Shown here: piece after piece, positions 6,390 to 11,986 of the stretch
Layout of the letters: each line of letters begins with the position of its first letter
Numbering within the stretch: position 1 is the stretch's first letter
The notes under the pieces: model-generated
Databases searched by the model: none
The model's input: only the letters and a program-made list of their open reading frames with translations
What the model was told of the DNA's origin: nothing
From: a bacterium
Lineage (GTDB): Bacteria; B130-G9
DNA: 11,986 bases
NCBI GenBank assembly: GCA_035527515.1
Contig: DATLAJ010000133.1
Location: 1-11,986, forward strand
Reading direction: 5' to 3'
Made by a program: the position numbers and the translations under genes

Positions 6390-7568
6390 GTGAGACCATC
6401 TCAGCGTGTTATGAATATGCCCATCTATGTATTCGCCGCAGTCGATGAGGTGAAGTTTGCCCTGATGAAGAAGGGCGTTGACGTAATTGACCTCGGGATC
6501 GGCAACCCCGACCGCCGCCCACCCAAGTTCATGCTTGAGGCGCTGCACAGGGCGATAGACGACGCGGAGCATCAGAATCATCGCTACTCGCAGTTTTGGG
6601 GCGTCATCGAGCTTCGTCAGGCTGTGGCTGATTGGTATAAGCGGCGGTTCGGCGTAACGCTCGACCCAGAGACAGAGATTCTGCCGCTCGTCGGCTCAAA
6701 GGAGGGGCTGCTTTGCCTCTATCTCGCGTATCTGGACAAGGGTGAGACGGCGCTCATCCCGTCGCCGTGCTATCCGGCGCACATTGGAGCGGCCCGCGTC
6801 GCTGAGGCGGACATTCAGGAGATGGGCCTACTTGAGGAAAACGGCTTCTTGCCGGACCTAGACGCCATCGACAAGGAGGTCGCCGAGCGCGCGAAAATAC
6901 TTCTATTCAACTACCCAAACAACCCAACTGGGGCGGTCGAGACACGAGAGTTCTACGAGAGGGTGCTTGAATACGGCATTGAACACGACATCCTCCTTAT
7001 CTCGGACATCGCGTATTCTGAGCTATCGATGGACCCGGATTACACGCCGATGAGCTTTCTGGAGCTTCCCGATGCCAAGAAATACGCCGTGGAGTTCTAT
7101 TCCTGCTCCAAGTCGTACAACATGCCCGGCTGGCGCGTGGGCTTTTTGGTCGGGAACAGTGAGGTCTTAGCGAACACACTGAAGATAAAGACGACTAAGG
7201 ACTTCTCGATCTTTATGGCTATACAGCGGGCTATCGCCGAGATACTCAACATGGGCGAGGACTTCGCGAGGCCTAACGCCGAGCTTTACAGGCGACGTCG
7301 CGACGTTTTGGCTGACGGACTCCGGGCCATAGGCTGGCAGGTGCCTCGTCCGCGTGCGGGCATGTATATCTGGGCGAAGATACCCGAGAAGTTCTCCGAT
7401 TCGATGAGATTCGCCAAAGAGCTTGCGCAGCGGACCGGCGTAATCGTGTCGCCGGGCAGCGGCTTCGGGCAATATGGCAAGGGATATGTGCGCATGGCGC
7501 TGGTGGTCGAGGAGGAACGGATGAGGGAGGCCGCGCAGAGGATAGCCGATTCTGGCATACTCCAGTAA
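6390..7568 (+). CDS. Class I/II PLP aminotransferase, AlaC/DapL-like
   Basis: This 392-residue fold-type I transaminase should move an amino group between an amino acid and a 2-oxo acid in the cytoplasm. Its best remembered resemblance is to alanine transaminase AlaC (YfdZ) and LL-diaminopimelate aminotransferases. Visible motifs, numbered from GTG 6390, are PIYVF near the N-terminus, GSKEG (102-106), NYPNNPTG (174-181), SDIAY (205-209), CSKSYNMPGWRVGF (239-252; PLP lysine Lys241, phosphate Arg249) and YVRMAL (366-371; substrate-carboxylate Arg368). I chose GTG 6390 because GGAGG (6380-6384) sits 5 nt upstream and the resulting N-terminus matches AlaC. ATG 6363 would add nine residues but has no ribosome binding site. 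M2 follows 55 nt later. Whether it makes alanine, diaminopimelate or another amino acid cannot be settled from sequence reading, so I give no symbol. Confidence 0.9.
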   Translation: MRPSQRVMNMPIYVFAAVDEVKFALMKKGVDVIDLGIGNPDRRPPKFMLEALHRAIDDAEHQNHRYSQFWGVIELRQAVADWYKRRFGVTLDPETEILPLVGSKEGLLCLYLAYLDKGETALIPSPCYPAHIGAARVAEADIQEMGLLEENGFLPDLDAIDKEVAERAKILLFNYPNNPTGAVETREFYERVLEYGIEHDILLISDIAYSELSMDPDYTPMSFLELPDAKKYAVEFYSCSKSYNMPGWRVGFLVGNSEVLANTLKIKTTKDFSIFMAIQRAIAEILNMGEDFARPNAELYRRRRDVLADGLRAIGWQVPRPRAGMYIWAKIPEKFSDSMRFAKELAQRTGVIVSPGSGFGQYGKGYVRMALVVEEERMREAAQRIADSGILQ

Positions 7569-7623
7569 GGGAGGTCGAACAAGAGTTGGTTCATTACCTT
7601 GGCACTTCGTCAATTGGTGGTCA

Positions 7624-8679
7624 ATGGTGAAGGCTGACGCCGCAACGCTTGAATTGTTTGGAGTCTCACCTGCGAGTGAGGACACACGTCGGCAAGAAGG
7701 CGCAACCTCGGAGAGACTCCCAAGACTTGATCTTGGGGGCCAGCTGAGGCAGCGGGTTTTGCCATTGTGCAGGCTGGGCGCTGGGGAGATATGGGAAGAC
7801 CCTCTGAACGCCCATAGGGTCGGCGTGCTGGATGCGTCGAGCGAGGACGACATAGCTATGATCGCAAATGGTGCGAAGGCGGAACTGGTTATCAATGACC
7901 CTCCCTACAACGTTGTAGTCGGTAACGCAAACACCACCTCATTGTTCAGAGTGCCGTTGGATAAATACCTGCGCTTTTCCGAAAAATGGGTTCAGAATGC
8001 GATTAGCGTTATGGCAAATGACTCACATCTGTATGTTTGGATGGGCGCGGACTACAAGCAGGGCTTTCAGCCTCTTCCGGATTTCCTTCTTCTGATGAGA
8101 GGATTTTCGGAGCTGAAGGCCAGGAACATAATAACTCTGCGGAATCAGAGAGGATATGGGACACAGAAGAACTGGATGTGGGTTAGACAGGAGTTGCTGT
8201 ATTACACCAGAGGGAAGCCGCCTTTTGACGTAAATGCTGTATACACGGATATACCCAAGCTTGTGAGGGGCTATTACAAAAACGTCGGGGGGAGAATCAC
8301 GGAGAACCTTGAACGAGGCAAATCCAAATGTATCAGAGCCGGCAATGTTTGGGTGGACATCCAGCAGGTCTTCTACAGGATGGAAGAGAACGTGCCGGGA
8401 TGCTACGCTCAGAAACCTATGAAGGCCATAGAGCGGATAGTCTCGGCTAGCAGTTCCGAGGGTGACCTAGTATTCGATTTCTTCGCTCATTCTGGCACAA
8501 CGCTGCTTGCTGGCGAGAAACTGGGTAGAAGAGTTTTTACGTTCGATTTGGACCCCGTATTCGCTGAGATCACCATTAGGAGATTGGAGCATTATCGGGC
8601 GACTGGCAAAACGGGATGGCAGTGGAGAAGTCCCTTCCCAGAGTTGGAACAAGAAGACGGAGAGACCGTTTGGACTTGA
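7624..8679 (+). CDS. Type II DNA methyltransferase M2, probable N6-adenine, class beta
   Basis: This 351-residue modification methylase has NDPPYN (91-96) as catalytic motif IV, the form typical of N6-adenine enzymes. A presumed target recognition region follows, then a motif X-like YAQKPMKAIE (261-270) and motif I FDFFAHSGTT (284-293) with FDLDPVF (307-313). The IV-to-X-to-I order is class beta. Motif I has His where the usual F-x-G-S-G pattern has Gly (AHSGTT). The first 55 residues or so carry no recognised motif. The start is ATG 7624 with GGTGG at 7616-7620; a GTG one codon on is equally possible. The endonuclease gene overlaps its 3' end, so the pair should act together, M2 protecting the host's copies of the recognition site. 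The 55-nt gap after the aminotransferase suggests possible read-through. Confidence 0.9.
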   Translation: MVKADAATLELFGVSPASEDTRRQEGATSERLPRLDLGGQLRQRVLPLCRLGAGEIWEDPLNAHRVGVLDASSEDDIAMIANGAKAELVINDPPYNVVVGNANTTSLFRVPLDKYLRFSEKWVQNAISVMANDSHLYVWMGADYKQGFQPLPDFLLLMRGFSELKARNIITLRNQRGYGTQKNWMWVRQELLYYTRGKPPFDVNAVYTDIPKLVRGYYKNVGGRITENLERGKSKCIRAGNVWVDIQQVFYRMEENVPGCYAQKPMKAIERIVSASSSEGDLVFDFFAHSGTTLLAGEKLGRRVFTFDLDPVFAEITIRRLEHYRATGKTGWQWRSPFPELEQEDGETVWT

Positions 8680-9383
8680 GTGAACTGAGACAGAAGATCG
8701 GCTCAATCGCGGAGAGCCTGAGAAGGCAGGACAAACAGCTGCTTGATGTCCGTCTGAAAAGCCTCATTTGTGCCTTTCCTTTCAATCAATACGAATATGC
8801 TCTCATGTTTCTCTTGGACCGTAAGGTCATAGACTTCCCGCAATACGAGCGACTCAGAAATGATTACGTCTCTACAAACAAGCATCTTGGGCTTTACGAA
8901 CTCGCGCCTCGCACTTTCGGGGAGACCTGGGCACACGCACACGTCAAAGACTTAGATTCGAGGTTCACAAAGCCCAGCAGATCGCTGGACCCTGATTATG
9001 ACGGCCAATACGACTTGTGGATAGACGGGATTAAGGTGGAGATCAAGGCTGCCAGAGCTGTCAATCAAACCAAGAAGCGAGACAGCTTGGTTTCCAAAGC
9101 TCTCAGATATGATTCTGACGAATCGTTCTGGATGAATTACCAACAGATAAAGCTAGGAATCTGCGACGTTTTTGTCTTCATTGGTGTGTGGGTTGACCAG
9201 ATCGTCTATTGGGTGTTTTCTGACGAGCAGGTGAGGAACAATCGATATTTGAGTCACCAGCACAGAGGCGGCATTGAGTATCAGATAGGCATCACAGATA
9301 AGAACATTCGTGATTTCGATCTGTATAGAGTCGATCCGTCAGAAATTGGTGAGAAAGTAATCGAGAAGGGGACGACGAAATGA
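8670..9383 (+). CDS. Type II restriction endonuclease, PD-(D/E)XK fold
   Basis: This protein of about 237 residues is the likely cutting partner of M2. A PD-(D/E)XK core is visible, numbered from TTG 8670: YDLWIDGIKVEIKAARA, with Asp115, Glu124 and Lys126, preceded by a DPDYDG turn. NYQQIKLG and the strand DVFVFIGVW follow, like the Gln-bearing segment after the core of many type II enzymes. The length is typical of a type II subunit. The start is inferred. TTG 8670 has GGAG at 8659-8662 with a 7-nt spacer and overlaps the last 10 nt of M2; TTG 8676 overlaps the M2 stop. ATG 8616 would overlap M2 by 64 nt, has no good ribosome binding site, and adds a basic stretch (GTRRRRDR) that looks like a by-product of M2 coding. 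The recognition sequence is unknown. Confidence 0.85.
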   Translation: MDLSELRQKIGSIAESLRRQDKQLLDVRLKSLICAFPFNQYEYALMFLLDRKVIDFPQYERLRNDYVSTNKHLGLYELAPRTFGETWAHAHVKDLDSRFTKPSRSLDPDYDGQYDLWIDGIKVEIKAARAVNQTKKRDSLVSKALRYDSDESFWMNYQQIKLGICDVFVFIGVWVDQIVYWVFSDEQVRNNRYLSHQHRGGIEYQIGITDKNIRDFDLYRVDPSEIGEKVIEKGTTK

Positions 9384-9409
9384 CCCAGCCGAGCATAAGA
9401 GGAGCCAAC

Positions 9410-10615
9410 ATGCAGACCGCAAGAGCGATAATCGCGATCCTTCTTCTCGTCATGATGCTTGCCATCACGCCCTGTTTTGCCAAGCAGGCAAAGGACGAGG
9501 CGCCTGAATCGGTGAGGTTCTGGGTGTCGCCTGATGGGGACGTCTTTGTGGAGGAGACGAGGCGCGTGGGTGGGTTCTTCTCGAAGGTGAAGCACGTAAG
9601 CTCTGGGGTTTTGCTGCGGCTGCGATGGCCAGCCACGGTTATCTGGGAGGGGCTCCCGGACGAGCCGGTTCTCGATAGCCCACATGGCTCGGCGCATTTC
9701 ATCGGCGGGGAGCGGCTGTTCGCCGTAACCTCACAGCTGGCGGGAGAGGATGACTACCGCATCCTCTTCTGGGATGGGATTCACGGCATCTGGCGGCTTC
9801 TGGCGCCGATGGCGACGCTTCAGCCTGTTCGCGGCGTGTTTCGGATGACGCTTGGGCCGAAGAGATGGGTCTCGCTTGCCTCACCTGATGATGGGATGAG
9901 GGTCTGCGGCTATGTGCTCGATGACTACCTGGCGGACGTGAAGACGGAGTTTTGTCTGGAGTGCGCAAAGCCGAGAAGCCCGAAATGTGTCGTCCAGAGC
10001 GCAGACGGCAAGCTCATAGGGATCGTGATGGCGCCTCAGAAGCCCACGGTGTCTCAGAGGTCGCGCATGACCGAGTCGGGGGCTGAAGAGAAGGCCGGGA
10101 CACTCGAAGTAGCGATATTCGATGTCTCAGGCACCGAGACGACTGTGAAAGTCAACAACAGCCAGTCGCTGGTTGTGGGCGAGACCAAGCCAGCAAGCAT
10201 CGTGGCCGTCGGCGACACCTTTGTCTGCCTCGGCTTAGGCACAGAGAGCCTGCGGCTGAACGGATTCAGGCTTTCTGGAGGGAAGGTTATAACCTCTGGC
10301 CCGGAGTTCACGACGAGCCGGCTGGGGCAAAGCTCGATGGTTGACCTTGCGCCCTCGGTTCATAATGATGGGTTCATACTGATCGATTCGGATGGCCAGA
10401 AGGTCCTTGTCCGCAAGCTCGCGCCCTCGATGACCCAAGTTGGGAATTGGAAGCTGAACGTGCCCAAAGAGGCCGAGAGGCCAGTGCGGCAGATGGTTTT
10501 CAACGAGAAGATGGCCTTCCTATATGTGTGCGACAGCAAGGGCAGAATCATCCTCTGCACGACCGCCGGCAGCACCGACACCCTCTGGCCCCGACAGGAG
10601 GTCGATAAGCGCTAG
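9410..10615 (+). CDS. Exported protein of unknown function between the endonuclease and M3
   Basis: This 401-residue protein has a clear signal peptide: Arg5, hydrophobic core about 6-21, probable cleavage after CFA at 24. The ITPC preceding it lacks a proper lipobox, so a lipoprotein is unlikely. The mature part is rich in short strand-like segments with turns (SPDGDVFV, FDVSGTETTV, DSDGQKVLVRKL), suggesting an all-beta, possibly propeller-like fold; this is an impression, not a family match. Three cysteines sit close together (182, 185, 193). I chose ATG 9410 for AGAGGAG (9398-9404) with a 5-nt spacer. An in-frame ATG at 9380 overlaps the endonuclease stop (ATGA) and would put ten polar residues before the signal. 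M3 follows after 21 nt, so the genes look cotranscribed. An exported product inside a restriction-modification cluster is unusual, and I recognise no function. Confidence 0.75.
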   Translation: MQTARAIIAILLLVMMLAITPCFAKQAKDEAPESVRFWVSPDGDVFVEETRRVGGFFSKVKHVSSGVLLRLRWPATVIWEGLPDEPVLDSPHGSAHFIGGERLFAVTSQLAGEDDYRILFWDGIHGIWRLLAPMATLQPVRGVFRMTLGPKRWVSLASPDDGMRVCGYVLDDYLADVKTEFCLECAKPRSPKCVVQSADGKLIGIVMAPQKPTVSQRSRMTESGAEEKAGTLEVAIFDVSGTETTVKVNNSQSLVVGETKPASIVAVGDTFVCLGLGTESLRLNGFRLSGGKVITSGPEFTTSRLGQSSMVDLAPSVHNDGFILIDSDGQKVLVRKLAPSMTQVGNWKLNVPKEAERPVRQMVFNEKMAFLYVCDSKGRIILCTTAGSTDTLWPRQEVDKR

Positions 10616-10636
10616 CGGCCGTGCAGTTCAAGAGAC

Positions 10637-11602
10637 ATGGGCTCGATCTACAGAATACCTAATCCCGCGAATTGGCCAAGCGATTGGCTTAACAAGATCA
10701 TCAGCGAGGATGCGCTGTGCGAGTTGCGCCGCCTGCCAGATGAGTGCGTCGCGCTGGCAGTAACAAGCCCACCTTATTGGAACGTCAAGGACTACGGCGT
10801 GGACGGACAGGTCGGCCAGACCGGCTATGCCAATTACATAGGAGACCTCGTCCCGATTTGGCGGGAAGTCTCAAGGGTTCTCATTCCAAACGGCAAACTC
10901 GCGATTGTCGCCCCAATCATGCCTCTTTCCAAGAAGGTCGCCAACGAACACCATACGAGGCATCTCAAGAACATCGCCAGCGACATCGAGCAATCTATTC
11001 TGTCCGACGTCAGCGGCTTGTTCCGGTTCAGCTTATTCATCTGGCAGAAGCAGACATCGGTCAAGATGTTTGGGAGCTATCCGTATCCCCCGAATATCTA
11101 CGAGGATAACACCATCGAGTTCATCAATGTTTTCGTCAAAGAGGGCAAGCCTCCCCAACTGCCGCGCGAAGTCAAGGAGGCGAGCAAGATCACCCAGGAG
11201 CAATGGCGGAACCTCGCAATGCAGGTTTGGCCGATGTACCCGGAAGACGTCAAACGGGCAGGTGGGCATCCCGCTCCATTTCCCGTGGTTCTGCCTCAGC
11301 GGCTCATCATGATGTACACATTCATGCGCGACTCGGACGCCGGGTTCAACGGAGACATTGTCTTGGACATGTTCAACGGCTCGGGCTCAACCTGCGTTGC
11401 CGCCAAAGCGCTCGGGCGCAACTTCATCGGTATAGACCTCAACAATTCCTATTGTCAGATCGCGAGGCGTCGGCTCTTGTGCGAGCACCTGGACCCTAAA
11501 GCGGTCTTCCTGGAGCGGGTGAGCGTGAAATCTGCTTCTAACCAGCTTTCGCCTAGCCAACTTTCTCTATTTGAGGGACCATTGCTGCCGGTAACGGACT
11601 AG
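10637..11602 (+). CDS. DNA methyltransferase M3, probable N4-cytosine, class beta
   Basis: This 321-residue SAM-dependent DNA methylase of the N6_N4_Mtase type has the catalytic motif IV TSPPYW (43-48) near the N-terminus, usual for N4-cytosine enzymes. VLIPNGKLAIV (81-91) follows, then HPAPFPVVLP (211-220) as motif X and DMFNGSGSTCVAA (244-256) as motif I with IGIDLNNSY (264-272). The IV-X-I order is class beta, as in M2. The last 30 or so residues (SASNQLSPSQLSLF) look like a dispensable tail. ATG 10637 is preceded only by a weak AAGAGA, so translation may depend on the gene before it, 21 nt upstream. It could be the second methylase of the M2/endonuclease system if the site is asymmetric, or a solitary methylase. 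After the stop, an inverted repeat at 11625-11640 has no T-tract. Confidence 0.88.
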   Translation: MGSIYRIPNPANWPSDWLNKIISEDALCELRRLPDECVALAVTSPPYWNVKDYGVDGQVGQTGYANYIGDLVPIWREVSRVLIPNGKLAIVAPIMPLSKKVANEHHTRHLKNIASDIEQSILSDVSGLFRFSLFIWQKQTSVKMFGSYPYPPNIYEDNTIEFINVFVKEGKPPQLPREVKEASKITQEQWRNLAMQVWPMYPEDVKRAGGHPAPFPVVLPQRLIMMYTFMRDSDAGFNGDIVLDMFNGSGSTCVAAKALGRNFIGIDLNNSYCQIARRRLLCEHLDPKAVFLERVSVKSASNQLSPSQLSLFEGPLLPVTD

Positions 11603-11652
11603 ACGTGCGATGCTGGCATGGGACGCGCTGGGAGCAGCGCAGCAGGCCGAGA

Positions 11653-11772
11653 TGCTCGCCCCGAGACCGCGGGGTTGTAGCCTGAGCAAGGGCGAGCAGG
11701 AGTTTTCGCGTTTTTGGGGAGAGGAGTGTTGGGTTGCAGGCCGCAAGGCGGTGATTTGGGCGTGCGAGAACT
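11653..11772 (+). other. Two adjacent predicted hairpins in the gap after M3
   Basis: The first stem-loop pairs TGCTCGCC (11653-11660) with GGCGAGCA (11691-11698) perfectly and can alternatively form a nested CCCCG/CGGGG stem (11659-11663 with 11670-11674). The second pairs AGTTTTCGC (11701-11709) with GCGAGAACT (11764-11772), all nine positions allowing one G-U, and contains GCC-GCAA-GGC (11740-11749), a GNRA-type loop. It could be a structured RNA, the 3' end of the M3 transcript, or another repeat family. The pairing is seen; the function is not known. Confidence 0.35.
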
Positions 11773-11796
11773 GGAATCGGTGAGCTGAACACCGCC

Positions 11797-11845
11797 AACC
11801 CCAACGGGGCTGAATGTGAGTAGCCCCACGTGCAACGTGGGGTTA
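11797..11845 (+). repeat. Single composite palindrome with GTAG
   Basis: This unit has the same architecture as those in arrays A and B: hairpin CCCC-AAC-GGGG (11799-11809), 10-nt spacer, GTAG (11820-11823), hairpin CCCCACG-TGCAA-CGTGGGG (11824-11842), whose stem can be extended by a G-U and two A-T pairs. It is an unpaired, single copy. Confidence 0.6.
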
Positions 11846-11867
11846 CGGGCGCATCCAATTCCGTCTT

Positions 11868-11933
11868 GGCGACCCCAACGGGGTCGAACAAATGGACAGA
11901 TCAACGACATCGTTCGACCCCGTTGGGGTCGCC
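11868..11933. repeat. Perfect 22-bp inverted repeat with palindromic arms
   Basis: Arms 11868-11889 and 11912-11933 are exact reverse complements over 22 bases, separated by 22 bases. Each arm is itself a hairpin, GACCCC-AAC-GGGGTC or its complement, sharing the CCCCAACGGGG core of the unit at 11799-11809. It can extrude as a long cruciform or two small hairpins. Confidence 0.85.
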
Positions 11934-11956
11934 TTTCAGGAGGTTTGGGGCCACCT

Positions 11957-11986
11957 GTCCGTAGGCTGGGCCTTCGGCCGGCGCCT
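11957..11986 (+). repeat. 30-nt exact direct repeat, copy 2, truncated by the window end
   Basis: Identical to 6148-6177. It contains the left arm and loop of the large REP-like hairpin; the closing bases that complete the stem in copy 1 lie beyond the window. It implies another array like 5996-6213 immediately to the right. Confidence 0.85.

Noticed and set aside
11625-11640. Possible intrinsic terminator after M3
   Set aside because: The hairpin GCGCTG-GGAG-CAGCGC is real but has no T-tract after it, so I do not call it a terminator.
11553-11910. Two minus-strand open frames of about 100-110 codons after M3
   Set aside because: They translate palindromic repeat DNA, overlap each other in different frames and are Pro/Arg/Ser-rich without domains.

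Overview
The window is bacterial chromosomal DNA, moderately GC-rich, with compact protein genes. Most have clear Shine-Dalgarno sites, and several appear to use GTG or TTG starts. Nothing in it fixes the phylum. The gene content (bacterial GT5 glycogen synthase, NodU-type carbamoyltransferase, AlaC/DapL-type aminotransferase, type II restriction-modification genes) and the many palindromic intergenic repeats suggest an environmental, probably uncultured, bacterium. No rRNA, tRNA, CRISPR array, integrase or transposase is visible.

Layout. Positions 1-238 hold the tail of a palindromic repeat and a candidate promoter, followed by a carbamoyltransferase (239-1942, +). Converging on it is a probable minus-strand operon of three genes: a small possibly exported protein (3702-4019), a 68-residue single-span membrane protein with a strong ribosome binding site (3469-3675), and glycogen synthase glgA (2002-3453). 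Upstream of that operon, positions 4020-4561 are non-coding and rich in repeats. They lead into DNA methyltransferase M1 (4562-5914). A second repeat-rich gap (5915-6389) precedes a plus-strand series: aminotransferase (6390-7568), adenine-type methyltransferase M2 (7624-8679), a PD-(D/E)XK restriction endonuclease overlapping it (8670-9383), an exported protein of unknown function (9410-10615) and a third methyltransferase M3 (10637-11602). The last 384 bases are non-coding and again full of palindromes.

How it fits together. M2 and the endonuclease look like a type II restriction-modification pair. M1 and M3 carry SPPY-type catalytic motifs, typical of N4-cytosine methylation. M3 could be the second methylase for an asymmetric site, or both could be solitary. 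An exported protein inside this cluster is unexpected. GlgA and the carbamoyltransferase concern glycogen and glycan decoration and have no obvious link to the methylases.

The most interesting non-coding signal is a family of composite palindromes. Each has a GC-rich hairpin, a spacer of about 6-10 nt, a GTAG tetranucleotide (once GATA-like on its strand) and a second hairpin. They occur singly or as inverted pairs in each long intergenic gap, and truncated copies sit at both window edges. This resembles REP/REPIN elements, which are mobilised by RAYT (REP-associated tyrosine) transposases. A second repeat of about 62 bp lies next to the two REPIN-like arrays on either side of M1, and an identical 30-nt repeat lies at 6148 and at the window's right end. 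The methylase cluster is therefore bracketed by repeats, which suggests a mobile or recombining defence locus. No mobilising enzyme is present in the window.
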